Below, one piece after another: positions 1 to 8,159 of a stretch of 64,000 nucleotides of DNA. The stretch comes from Thalassobellus citreus. GTDB taxonomy: Bacteria > Bacteroidota > Bacteroidia > Flavobacteriales > Flavobacteriaceae. The notes beneath the pieces are model-generated. The model was not told the DNA's origin. It worked only from the letters and a program-made list of their open reading frames with translations, and searched no databases. Within the stretch, counting starts at the first letter, position 1, and each line of letters begins with the position of its first letter. The translations under genes and the position numbers were made by a program. The DNA is taken from contig NZ_JBISCC010000115.1 of assembly GCF_044385915.1 (NCBI RefSeq), positions 62,001 to 126,000 of the forward strand, given 5' to 3'.

Positions 1-186
1 GTTAAGATAATAATTGGTGATACTTCTAAAACTGTTAAAATAATCAAGTCATTATAAAATCTTGCTATATATTGTAGCTGGAGAAGTTTTTCAATATTGG
101 GTATAACAACTTAATTTGAAATCGTTTTAACATTTTATATCTAATAACAAGCTAAGTTGGTTAATATTTCTTATAAATAGAAGGCT
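1..186. other. Intergenic edge, nothing recognised
   Basis: This AT-rich stretch lies downstream of the leftward crcB gene. I see no coding frame, RNA gene or convincing terminator in it. Confidence 0.5.
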
Positions 187-552
187 TTACTTCGCTAAAT
201 ACATTCCTAAAAATACCGCTAAAAAACCAATAATAAAACTAGCAATTGTGTAAATAGCAAAACTTGTAAAATCGCCCGATTTTAAAAACACATGGTTTTC
301 ATAAGCGAAAGACGAAAACGTGGTGAAGCCACCACAAAAACCTGTTGCCAAAAATAAGGTTTGACTCTCTGAAAGCGTATTGTTTTTTGCAGCATAGCCT
401 AGTATAAAACCAATAAATAAACTACCTAGTATATTGGCAAAAAAGGTGCCATAAGGAATACCGTTTTCTGGGTTATTTAAAATTTTTTCGGTTAGGTATC
501 TAAGTGCACTACCAAATCCACCTCCTAAAAAAACGAGTAATAGTTGTTTCAT
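187..552 (-). CDS. crcB: Fluoride-specific ion channel CrcB/FluC
   Basis: This 121-residue inner-membrane protein is a FluC/CrcB channel, which exports fluoride as a dual-topology dimer and so protects phosphate-metabolising enzymes. The length is normal for the family. Four hydrophobic segments are visible. The hallmark residues are present: GGxxGSxLRY near residues 11-19, Asn40 in GTFFANxLGS, and the GFCGGFTTFSSF box at 71-82, which holds the phenylalanines and polar residues of the fluoride path. It is the second gene of a leftward pair, 8 nt after the SRPBCC/GyrI gene, so it is probably cotranscribed. No fluoride riboswitch precedes it. Confidence 0.95.
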   Translation of the reverse strand: MKQLLLVFLGGGFGSALRYLTEKILNNPENGIPYGTFFANILGSLFIGFILGYAAKNNTLSESQTLFLATGFCGGFTTFSSFAYENHVFLKSGDFTSFAIYTIASFIIGFLAVFLGMYLAK

Positions 553-560
553 TTAAATTT

Positions 561-1592
561 TTAGTCTTTTAAAGGAATATAAATTTCGGTTAACCAATTA
601 GCTGGATTTGGAAAGTTTCCAGGATCGTTTGTATAAATTTCAAAAGGTTTTAAGTTAGATTGTATTAAGCTATCTTTAGCAATATGAAGCATTGTCGTTT
701 TCCATGCTTCAGGTAGGTTGGAGTAATTTCCTTTTAAAGTCGTTTTAAGTACTCTTGTTTTAGGAATGTATCCGCAGAGTATATCATTGCTTTCAGTAAG
801 GTTTGTGAAATTAATTTTATTCATTACAGGAATGGCATTACTCATAATTATATTTCCGTTTTCAGGATTCATTTCATTATATATTGTAAAAGGCATGCCA
901 TTAGAAGTTATATTGTTTTGAGACATATAGTTCATGATGTCTCCATATTGCTTACCCATAATTTTACTAATATTAGCACCTGTTGCAGAGGTTGTTTTGT
1001 ATAGAAAAAATCCACCACCATATTCGGTAATACCATCTATTTTAATATCATAAACTTTCATGCTATTAACAACAATACTATCTAATTTTTCCAATCCACG
1101 TTCAAAATCAGGCCCAACTTGTTCTTCCATGCTTCCCATAAATGCTGTATATGCTTTGAAGCCAAAAGGTAAATTTTCACCACTTAAATTCCACGTAACA
1201 GTCGTTGAACCATCAGTATTGGGAGCGAAATCCCATGCTATTTCAGAAGCAGGGAATTCTCCAAATTGCATGCTTTGTTTTATGGCTTTGTTAGTAGTTG
1301 CATCAGTAATCGTCATCGTGCCAGCACCGTCTTTATCGATCCAGTTATAGCTGCCGTTCACACCCTTCGTTTGCTCACCAAGAGTAATTACGGTACTAGG
1401 CTCTTTTTCAACCCAAGGGGACCATGCTTCCCAGTTTTTTAAATCAATAACATTATTATACAAAACAGAAACAGGTGCTTTTATAGTTCGCGTTCTTGTA
1501 ATTTTAAAAGAGTTAGGTTGTACAGCAATAAAGAAAGAAGCTCCTATTATGGCAATAAGTAATAGAAAAGAGAGGTACTTAAAAGCTTTCAT
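561..1592 (-). CDS. SRPBCC family protein with C-terminal GyrI-like effector-binding domain
   Basis: A 343-residue two-domain protein. Residues about 4-22 form a single N-terminal membrane anchor or signal. Residues about 35-165 look like an SRPBCC (polyketide cyclase/START-type) ligand-binding fold, with the WEAWSPWVEKEP stretch common in that group. Residues about 178-340 resemble the GyrI-like/AraC effector-binding domain, ending in a characteristic WLTEIYIPL strand. There is no DNA-binding domain, so it is probably a membrane-anchored small-molecule-binding protein rather than a regulator. The ligand is unknown. It leads the operon with crcB, and a TATATTTG element lies 30 bp upstream. 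Confidence 0.75.
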   Translation of the reverse strand: MKAFKYLSFLLLIAIIGASFFIAVQPNSFKITRTRTIKAPVSVLYNNVIDLKNWEAWSPWVEKEPSTVITLGEQTKGVNGSYNWIDKDGAGTMTITDATTNKAIKQSMQFGEFPASEIAWDFAPNTDGSTTVTWNLSGENLPFGFKAYTAFMGSMEEQVGPDFERGLEKLDSIVVNSMKVYDIKIDGITEYGGGFFLYKTTSATGANISKIMGKQYGDIMNYMSQNNITSNGMPFTIYNEMNPENGNIIMSNAIPVMNKINFTNLTESNDILCGYIPKTRVLKTTLKGNYSNLPEAWKTTMLHIAKDSLIQSNLKPFEIYTNDPGNFPNPANWLTEIYIPLKD

Positions 1593-1621
1593 TAGTTTTA
1601 TTTTGAGAGAATTATAATAAT

Positions 1622-1629
1622 CAAATATA
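1622..1629 (-). promoter_or_regulatory. Bacteroidetes -7 promoter element
   Basis: On the minus strand the sequence is TATATTTG, an exact match to TAnnTTTG, 30 bp upstream of the SRPBCC/crcB operon start. No clear -33 TTG is seen. Confidence 0.45.
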
Positions 1630-1743
1630 GCGATTTTTAATATTGATTATTAGATGATTATGTTTGATTCTTTAAAAATAATAATTTTTTAACAAAAAGA
1701 CTTATTTGTGTTTAAATAACAATAAAAATATTGGATTTGTTTG

Positions 1744-1751
1744 TATTTTTG
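1744..1751 (+). promoter_or_regulatory. Bacteroidetes -7 promoter element
   Basis: TATTTTTG matches TAnnTTTG and ends 27 bp before the M49 peptidase ATG. A properly spaced -33 TTG is not evident. Confidence 0.45.
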
Positions 1752-1778
1752 CGAAATAACTAATAATATCATTTCATT

Positions 1779-3818
1779 ATGAAACTAAATAGAATGTTGG
1801 GGGTTGTGTTATTGACAACCGTTTTGTTGTCCTGTGGAAACGATAACAAAAAAAAGAATGTTGAAGTTGAAGCTACAAAAGAAAAAATGGCATTTAACTA
1901 TAATGTTGAACAATTTGCAGATATAAAAGTATTAAGATATCAAATTCCAGGTTGGGATAAATTAACCTTAAAAGAACAAAAATTAGTATATTATTTAACA
2001 CAAGCAGGGTTGTCTGGTAGAGATATAATGTGGGATCAGAACTACCGCCATAATTTAAAAATTAGAAAAGCTTTAGAGTCTGTTTATGCTAATTATGAAG
2101 GAGATAAAACATCAACAGAATGGAATACTTTTGAAACTTATTTAAAGCGCGTATGGTTTAGTAATGGTATACATCACCATTATTCTAATGATAAAATTAA
2201 ACCTGAGTTTTCTGCAGATTACTTAAAGCAGTTACTTGCTGATACGCATACTGTTTTAGAAGGAGAAGCTTTTGATGTTATTTTTAATGATGTAGATTCT
2301 AAAAAAGTAAATCAAGCAAAAGGTGTAGATAATGTGGCACTTTCTGCGGTAAATTTTTACGGACCAAATGTTACAAATGACGATGTTATAAGTTTCTATA
2401 AAACGAAAGTGTCTCCAGATGCTAAAAAGCCTTTATCGTTTGGATTAAATTCTCAATTGGTAAAAGAAAACGGTGTTTTAAAAGAACGCGTTTATAAATC
2501 AGGAGGACTTTATGGAGCTGCCATAGATGAAATTATTAAATGGTTAGAATTAGCTAAAGGTGTTGCTGAAAATGACGCGCAAGGAAATGCTTTAGGATTA
2601 TTAATAGACTATTATAAAACAGGTGATTTACAAACTTGGGATGATTATAATGTAGCTTGGACAGGAGCTACAGAAGGTAATATAGATTATATAAATAGTT
2701 TTATTGAAGTATATAACGATCCATTAGGATATAGAGGGTCTTACGAAACTGTTGTACAGATTAATGATTTTGATATGTCTCAAAAAATGAAAGTAGTATC
2801 AGATAACGCACAATGGTTTGAAGATAATTCTACTTTAATGGAAGAACACAAGAAGAAAAATGTTGTAGGTGTTACTTATAAGGTTGTTAATGTAGCTGGT
2901 GAGGCGGGCGATTCATCTCCAAGTACACCAATTGGGGTTAATTTGCCAAACGCAAACTGGATTAGAGCTGCTGTTGGTAGTAAATCGGTATCATTGGGTA
3001 ATATTACAAATGCATATAGTAAAGCAGGTAATACAGGTCGTTTAAAAGAGTTTGTTAATGATGACGAAGAATTTGAGTTAGAAGAGAAATATGGGCGTTT
3101 AGCCGATAAGTTACATACGGCTTTGCATGAAGTTATTGGTCATGCTTCAGGTCAATTAAATCCTGGTGTTGGAGAAACTAAAGAAACCTTAAAAAATTAC
3201 GCTTCTACTTTAGAAGAAGGACGAGCAGATTTAGTGGCTTTATATTATTTATACGATTCTAAACTTCAAGATTTAGGTTTAGTAGATAATTGGAAAGCTA
3301 TAGGAAAAACAGCTTACGATGGGTATATAAGAAACGGACTAATAGCACAGTTAGTTAGATTAAATTTAGGTGATGATGTTGAAGAAGCTCATATGCGTAA
3401 CAGACAATGGATTTCTGCTTGGGTTTTTGAAAAAGGACAGAAAGACAATGTAATTGAGAAAATAACAAGAGACGGAAAAACCTATTATAATATTAATGAT
3501 TATGATAAACTTCATGAGCTTTTCGGGCAATTATTGCGTGAAACACAACGCATAAAATCTGAAGGGGATTATGCTGCGGTTGAAGCTTTAGTAGAAGGAT
3601 ATGGTGTAAAAGTAGATCAAAAGCTTCATGCAGAAATATTAGAGCGTAATAAACAATTTACATCGGCACCTTATAGTGGATTTGTAAATCCTGTTTTAGT
3701 AGCTGATAAAAATGAAAAGGGAGATATTATAGAAGTAAATGTAACTCAACCTGAAACATTTTCAGGACAAATGTTAGATTATAGCAAGCGTTATAATTTT
3801 CTACCAGAAGTAAATTAA
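1779..3818 (+). CDS. Dipeptidyl-peptidase III family (M49) zinc metallopeptidase, lipoprotein
   Basis: A 679-residue protein with a lipoprotein signal (hydrophobic stretch ending LLSC at about residue 19), so it should be anchored in an envelope membrane facing the periplasm or surface. The M49 family signature is intact: the hexapeptide HEVIGH at about 450-455 (HExxGH, two zinc ligands plus catalytic Glu) and EEGRAD at about 479-484, which supplies the third ligand. Family members remove N-terminal dipeptides from short oligopeptides. The length matches bacterial DPP III proteins. It is a monocistronic gene with a -7 element upstream and a terminator after it. Confidence 0.9.
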   Translation: MKLNRMLGVVLLTTVLLSCGNDNKKKNVEVEATKEKMAFNYNVEQFADIKVLRYQIPGWDKLTLKEQKLVYYLTQAGLSGRDIMWDQNYRHNLKIRKALESVYANYEGDKTSTEWNTFETYLKRVWFSNGIHHHYSNDKIKPEFSADYLKQLLADTHTVLEGEAFDVIFNDVDSKKVNQAKGVDNVALSAVNFYGPNVTNDDVISFYKTKVSPDAKKPLSFGLNSQLVKENGVLKERVYKSGGLYGAAIDEIIKWLELAKGVAENDAQGNALGLLIDYYKTGDLQTWDDYNVAWTGATEGNIDYINSFIEVYNDPLGYRGSYETVVQINDFDMSQKMKVVSDNAQWFEDNSTLMEEHKKKNVVGVTYKVVNVAGEAGDSSPSTPIGVNLPNANWIRAAVGSKSVSLGNITNAYSKAGNTGRLKEFVNDDEEFELEEKYGRLADKLHTALHEVIGHASGQLNPGVGETKETLKNYASTLEEGRADLVALYYLYDSKLQDLGLVDNWKAIGKTAYDGYIRNGLIAQLVRLNLGDDVEEAHMRNRQWISAWVFEKGQKDNVIEKITRDGKTYYNINDYDKLHELFGQLLRETQRIKSEGDYAAVEALVEGYGVKVDQKLHAEILERNKQFTSAPYSGFVNPVLVADKNEKGDIIEVNVTQPETFSGQMLDYSKRYNFLPEVN

Positions 3819-3848
3819 AAGAAAGTTTAAAGTATTAATTTATAAAAG

Positions 3849-3877
3849 CAGAATCTTAATCAAGGTTCTGTTTTTTT
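3849..3877 (+). terminator. Rho-independent terminator
   Basis: Stem CAGAATCTT (3849-3857) pairs with AAGGTTCTG (3862-3870), with one G-U pair, a 4-nt loop and a following T7 run. It ends the M49 peptidase transcript. Confidence 0.75.
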
Positions 3878-4097
3878 ATTTACACTAAAAACTAATAACA
3901 AAATATTAATAATTAAGAGAACGGATATAATTAAGAGAGCATTCATAAACATTTAGCTTGGTTTAGTTATAAAATAGATGCACAAAAGTTTAATTGGTTG
4001 CGTCAAATTTTATGGTTATTTATGAAAAACCTTTTAATTATCTAGAATATAGTGTTTTATAATGTTCTTTTTGTTTTTTCTTGATTTAAGAAATAAA

Positions 4098-4283
4098 TTA
4101 CTTAAACAAAAACTTAATGGCCACTATAAGCCCAATAAAGGCAATAAATGCTAATAGTACCCAATAGCTACCTTTGTAAAATTTTTTGTGAAGTTTTAAA
4201 TCTTTTCGGTAAGTAAAGCCAATTATAATAGCGAAGACAATAAAAAATAAAACACCGAAAATGATTTGACCTTTACTAAACAT
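4098..4283 (-). CDS. Small two-TM membrane protein, function unknown
   Basis: A 61-residue protein starting MFSKGQIIFG, with two hydrophobic helices at about residues 6-22 and 40-58 separated by a lysine-rich loop (RKDLKLHKKFYKG). I do not recognise a named family with certainty; short proteins of this shape are common next to housekeeping genes in flavobacteria. The frame stays open upstream to 4400, but those codons overlap the divergent MazG-like gene, so the Met at 4281-4283 is the better start. Confidence 0.6.
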   Translation of the reverse strand: MFSKGQIIFGVLFFIVFAIIIGFTYRKDLKLHKKFYKGSYWVLLAFIAFIGLIVAIKFLFK

Positions 4284-4357
4284 ATAGTTATTTTTATGCA
4301 AATTTAATAAAAACAGAATGAGATTTTCGCTTTCGCGGAAATGAAAAGCAAAATTAT

Positions 4358-4744
4358 ATGAAGAATAAAATTGAAGCAGTAAAAGCATTTCACACTGCAT
4401 TTAAAATTGGTCATAAAGAAGCTCCGATAGCAGATCTTGGTTTAGATAAAAACACCTTGCGTTTTAATTTAATGAAAGAAGAAAATGAAGAGTATTTTGA
4501 AGCTGCCAATAATAATGATTTAGTTGAAGTGGCTGATGCGTTAGGGGACATGCTTTATATTTTATGCGGAACCATTATAGAACACGGTATGCAACATAAA
4601 ATAGAAGAAGTTTTTGAAGAAATACAACGTAGTAACATGAGTAAATTAGGTGAAGACGGACAGCCAATTTACAGAGAAGATGGAAAAGTATTAAAAGGTC
4701 CAAATTATTTTAAACCGAATATAGATGCTATTTTAAAGAAATAA
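4358..4744 (+). CDS. MazG-like nucleoside triphosphate pyrophosphohydrolase
   Basis: A 128-residue all-alpha NTP pyrophosphohydrolase-like protein. The magnesium-binding pattern of the MazG/HisE group is visible: EENEEYFEA at about 41-49 followed by EVADALGDMLYI at about 57-68, which gives the ExxE...ExxD acidic cluster. These enzymes hydrolyse (d)NTPs to the monophosphate and pyrophosphate, often for nucleotide-pool cleaning. The substrate cannot be told from sequence. The C-terminal part (GEDGQPIYREDGKVLKGPNY) is typical of the stand-alone form. It is transcribed divergently from the small membrane protein and ends at a bidirectional terminator. Confidence 0.85.
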   Translation: MKNKIEAVKAFHTAFKIGHKEAPIADLGLDKNTLRFNLMKEENEEYFEAANNNDLVEVADALGDMLYILCGTIIEHGMQHKIEEVFEEIQRSNMSKLGEDGQPIYREDGKVLKGPNYFKPNIDAILKK

Positions 4745-4746
4745 AC

Positions 4747-4779
4747 AAAAAAAGAGAAGCTAATCGCTTCTCTTTTTTT
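4747..4779. terminator. Bidirectional terminator
   Basis: Perfect stem AGAGAAGC (4753-4760) with GCTTCTCT (4766-4773), loop TAATC, flanked by A-rich and T-rich runs on both sides. It serves the converging MazG-like and ilvE genes. Confidence 0.85.
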
Positions 4780-4799
4780 GTTTATAAATAGGTGGTGAG

Positions 4800-5867
4800 T
4801 TAATCTAATTTAACACGCCATCCATAAGGGTCTTCACTTTTATTAGTTTGTATATCTGTAATTGTTTGTTTTAAAAAACTAGCATATGTATCATCTAATT
4901 CAGGTAAATCATAATCGGTATCTTTATAACCAAAACCAGCAATTGGAGAAATAACAGCAGCAGTTCCTGCTCCAAACATTTCTTTTAAGCTACCAGCTTT
5001 TGCGGCTTCAACCACTTCACTAACCGTAATTTTTCTAACTTCAACAGGTATACCTTTGTCTTTAGCTATTTCAATAATACTTTTACGTGTAATACCATCT
5101 AAAATTCTATCGCTTGTTGGTCCAGTTATAAGCGTGTCATTTATACGAACAAAAATATTCATAGCTCCAGCTTCTTCTATATATTCATGCGTATTATCAT
5201 CTGTCCAAATAACTTGTTGGTAGCCTTTTTTAACAGCTAATTGTGTTGGGTAAAATTGCCCCGCATAATTACCTCCAGCTTTAGCAAAACCAACACCACC
5301 ATTGGCAGAACGCGAATAGGTTTGTTCAATTAAAACCTTAACTTTTCCAGAAAAATAAGATCCAGAAGGTGCTGTACAAATTATAAATTTATATTCATCA
5401 GCAGGAGATGCATGAAATCCGTTTCCTGATGCAAAAACAAAAGGTCTTATATATAAAGAGCTTCCTTCGTTTTTAGGAATCCAATCTTTATCAACTTCTA
5501 ATAACGTTTTTAAACCTTCCATAAAATATTCTTCTGGAAGTTCAGGAATAGCCAAACGTTTAGACGAGATGTTTAAACGCTTAAAATTGTCTAACGGACG
5601 AAATAAAAAGACATTTTCTTCTGTGTCTTTATAAGCCTTCATACCTTCAAAAACAGATTGTCCGTAATGAAAAATCTTAGCAGAGGGATCTAAAGTAATC
5701 GGTTGGTAAGGGACCACTTTTGGTGCTTGCCATTTTCCGTCTTTATAATCACATACTAACATGTGGTCTGAAAACGTGTTTCCAAATTTCAAATCATTAA
5801 AATCAACCTCGTTAATTTTAGTAGTTTTAGATTTTATAATCTCGATGTCCTTGATTATTGTACTCAT
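4800..5867 (-). CDS. ilvE: Branched-chain amino acid aminotransferase
   Basis: A 355-residue fold-type IV PLP enzyme of the group II (BCAT) type. It transfers the amino group between leucine, isoleucine or valine and 2-oxoglutarate, the last step of branched-chain synthesis and the first of degradation. Visible landmarks are HYGQSVFEGMKAY at about 67-79, the PLP lysine (Lys196) in GFAKAGGNYAG, the EEAGAMNIFVRI strand, and the SDRILDGITRKSI phosphate-binding region. The length is normal. It is a single gene with its own -7 element upstream and no other isoleucine-valine genes nearby. Confidence 0.95.
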   Translation of the reverse strand: MSTIIKDIEIIKSKTTKINEVDFNDLKFGNTFSDHMLVCDYKDGKWQAPKVVPYQPITLDPSAKIFHYGQSVFEGMKAYKDTEENVFLFRPLDNFKRLNISSKRLAIPELPEEYFMEGLKTLLEVDKDWIPKNEGSSLYIRPFVFASGNGFHASPADEYKFIICTAPSGSYFSGKVKVLIEQTYSRSANGGVGFAKAGGNYAGQFYPTQLAVKKGYQQVIWTDDNTHEYIEEAGAMNIFVRINDTLITGPTSDRILDGITRKSIIEIAKDKGIPVEVRKITVSEVVEAAKAGSLKEMFGAGTAAVISPIAGFGYKDTDYDLPELDDTYASFLKQTITDIQTNKSEDPYGWRVKLD

Positions 5868-5886
5868 GTCTTGTTATTTTATGCTA

Positions 5887-5894
5887 CAAATTTA
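5887..5894 (-). promoter_or_regulatory. -7 promoter element for ilvE
   Basis: The minus strand reads TAAATTTG, an exact TAnnTTTG match, 20 bp upstream of the ilvE ATG. Confidence 0.45.
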
Positions 5895-5959
5895 AGTAAA
5901 AACGTTTTTAAAAAATGCTATATTTACACAAATAGTTTAGAATTGAAAATATTTATATC

Positions 5960-6463
5960 ATGAAGTCAATTATCTTAATATTTTTTTCTGTATTTCTGTT
6001 AAATTCTTGCGAAAACAAAAAAAAGGATGCTCTTAAAGGAGCTAATAAAGTTGAAGAAGTAACTTATAAATCATTTGGAAGTGAAATAATATCAGATGAT
6101 GCTATTGCTGCTTCATCTATGGCATCTCATTATAAAACAATGGCTGTTGGCGATAGTATAAATTCTAAAATGTTAGCAAAAGTAACTAGTGTTTGTCAAG
6201 CAAAAGGCTGTTGGATGCGATTAGATTTAGAAGATGGAAATGAAGTTATGGTTAAGTTTAAAGATTACGGATTCTTTATGCCAAAAGACATTGCGGGTAA
6301 AGAGGTTATTATTAACGGAAAAGCTTTTGTTGAAGAAGTTTCGGTTGATGAGCAACGTCATTATGCCGAAGATGCAGGAAAACCAAAAGAAGAAATAGCT
6401 TTAATTACAAAACCTAAAAGAACCTATTCTTTTGAAGCCGATGGTGTTTTATTAAAACAATAA
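5960..6463 (+). CDS. DUF4920 domain lipoprotein
   Basis: A 167-residue lipoprotein: the signal peptide ends in LLNSC at about residue 17, followed by a Lys-rich tether. The rest matches the DUF4920 family of Bacteroidetes, a small beta-rich (OB-like) domain with the conserved patch CQAKGCWMRL around residues 74-83 and VMVKFKDYGFFMP just after. The two cysteines in CxxxGC may bind metal or form a disulfide; that is inference. It is followed after 2 nt by mnmD, so the two genes are probably translationally coupled. Confidence 0.8.
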   Translation: MKSIILIFFSVFLLNSCENKKKDALKGANKVEEVTYKSFGSEIISDDAIAASSMASHYKTMAVGDSINSKMLAKVTSVCQAKGCWMRLDLEDGNEVMVKFKDYGFFMPKDIAGKEVIINGKAFVEEVSVDEQRHYAEDAGKPKEEIALITKPKRTYSFEADGVLLKQ

Positions 6464-6465
6464 TT

Positions 6466-7170
6466 TTGGAAAGAGAAATTGTAATAACAGGAGATGGTTC
6501 GTCAACCATTCATTTGCCAGAATGGGATGAACAATACCATTCAAAACATGGTGCTATTCAAGAAGCGTATCATGTTTTTATAAAACATGGTTTACATTAT
6601 TTTTGCGATTCAGAATTTAATCCAGAATCACAAAAATCTATATCAATACTAGAAATAGGGTTTGGTACTGGTTTAAATACGTTTATAACCTTATTAGAGG
6701 CTGAAAAATTAAAACTCAATATTCATTATTGTGGTGTTGAAGGTTATCCTGTTTTAATGGAAGAAATTAATCAGCTTAATTATTCAAAAGAATTAAAGTC
6801 GCCAGAAAATGAAATCTTGTTTAAACAGCTTCATGAAATTCCTTGGAATGAAGACCATATAATAACACCTAATTTTTCATTAATAAAACAGCATAAATTC
6901 TTCAATGAAATTGAAGACATAAATACATATAATATCATTTATTTTGATGCTTTTGGTGCACGTGTACAACCAGAATTATGGACAGAAGCTATCTTTAAAA
7001 AAATGTTTGATGCCTTAAAAAATAAAGGTGTTTTAGTAACCTATTCAGCCAAAGGAAGCGTGCGTCGTGCTATGCAAGCCGTAGGTTTTGAAGTCGAGCG
7101 TTTACCTGGGCCACCGGGAAAACGAGAAATGCTTCGTGCTACTAAGCATTTAGTAACTTCAAAGGAATAA
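6466..7170 (+). CDS. mnmD: tRNA 5-methylaminomethyl-2-thiouridine methyltransferase MnmD
   Basis: A 234-residue SAM-dependent methyltransferase of the MnmC N-terminal (MnmD) type, which completes mnm5s2U at the tRNA wobble position 34. The SAM motif ILEIGFGTGLNTF lies near residue 62 and IIYFDAFGARVQPELW forms the DUF752 core. The oxidase half found in enterobacterial MnmC is absent, as in stand-alone MnmD. The start is a TTG just 2 nt after the preceding stop: homologues begin at this point (ExEIxITxDGSxTI) and no in-frame ATG is available before the SAM motif. Coupling to the DUF4920 gene is therefore likely. Confidence 0.9.
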   Translation: MEREIVITGDGSSTIHLPEWDEQYHSKHGAIQEAYHVFIKHGLHYFCDSEFNPESQKSISILEIGFGTGLNTFITLLEAEKLKLNIHYCGVEGYPVLMEEINQLNYSKELKSPENEILFKQLHEIPWNEDHIITPNFSLIKQHKFFNEIEDINTYNIIYFDAFGARVQPELWTEAIFKKMFDALKNKGVLVTYSAKGSVRRAMQAVGFEVERLPGPPGKREMLRATKHLVTSKE

Positions 7171-7250
7171 TTTTTAGTAATTTTTGTTAAAGCTAATACA
7201 AATAGTTAGTAAACTACATTTTCATTTTGTAACTTTAAAATAAAAAGAAA

Positions 7251-8156
7251 ATGCGTGTTTTAATAACTGGAGCAACAGGACTTATAGGGCAGGAAATTGT
7301 AAAACTCTGTCATGAGCAAGATATTGCTGTTAATTATTTAACTACCAGTAAATCTAAAATTCAAAAAAAAGAAAACTACCAAGGTTTTTATTGGAATCCT
7401 AAATTACAAGAGATAGATGATGCTTGTTTTAAACAGGTAGACGCTATTATTCATTTAGCCGGTGCTACGGTTTCAAAACGTTGGACACCCATTTATAAAA
7501 AGAAAATTTTAAATAGTAGAAAAGAAACTACGCAATTGTTAGTTAATGCCTTGAAAGGAGAATCGCATTCTATAAAACATGTTGTTTCTGCAAGTGCTAT
7601 TGGGGTATATCCCGATTCTTTGATTAATTATTATGATGAATCTTTTAAAATAACAGAAACCTCTTTTTTAAGTAGTGTTGTTAAAGTTTGGGAGCAAGAA
7701 GTTGATGCTTTTTCTAAATTAAATATTATGGTTTCTAAAATTAGAATTGGTTTAGTATTATCTAACAACGGAGGTGCTTTGCAAGAAATGATTAGACCTA
7801 TTAAGCTTGGTATGGGAGCGGCCTTTGGTAATGGCAAACAGTGGCAATCATGGATTCATATTCACGATTTAGCTCATATGTTTTTATTTGTTTTACAAAA
7901 TAAATTAAGTGGTGTTTATAATGGAGTAGCTCCAAATCCTGTTAGTAATAAAGAGTTAACTAAAACCATAGCAAAAGTTTTAAGTAAACCTTTGTTTTTG
8001 CCTAATATTCCTGAATTTTTAATGCGATTTATTTTAGGTGAAATACATCAGTTGTTGTTTGAAAGTCAACGTGTCAGTTCTAAGAAAATAGAAGATAAAG
8101 GGTTTTATTTTAAACACCATCATTTAGAGCCTGCTTTAGAGGATTTACTTAATTGA
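7251..8156 (+). CDS. TIGR01777 family oxidoreductase (YfcH-like epimerase)
   Basis: A 301-residue atypical short-chain dehydrogenase. The Rossmann motif GATGLIG is at about residues 7-13; the strand-4 motif IIHLAGATVSKRW and the segment SASAIGVYPD are characteristic of TIGR01777. The C-terminal part from about 245 corresponds to DUF1731. The substrate is unknown for the family. The gene stops 3 nt before the end of the converging barrel protein gene, and its last 87 bp recur in decayed form at 9506-9592 beyond that gene. Confidence 0.9.
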   Translation: MRVLITGATGLIGQEIVKLCHEQDIAVNYLTTSKSKIQKKENYQGFYWNPKLQEIDDACFKQVDAIIHLAGATVSKRWTPIYKKKILNSRKETTQLLVNALKGESHSIKHVVSASAIGVYPDSLINYYDESFKITETSFLSSVVKVWEQEVDAFSKLNIMVSKIRIGLVLSNNGGALQEMIRPIKLGMGAAFGNGKQWQSWIHIHDLAHMFLFVLQNKLSGVYNGVAPNPVSNKELTKTIAKVLSKPLFLPNIPEFLMRFILGEIHQLLFESQRVSSKKIEDKGFYFKHHHLEPALEDLLN

Positions 8157-8159
8157 AAT

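Noticed and set aside
553..620. Fluoride riboswitch in front of crcB
   Set aside because: Only 8 nt separate crcB from the upstream gene and no pseudoknot-like structure was seen before the operon.
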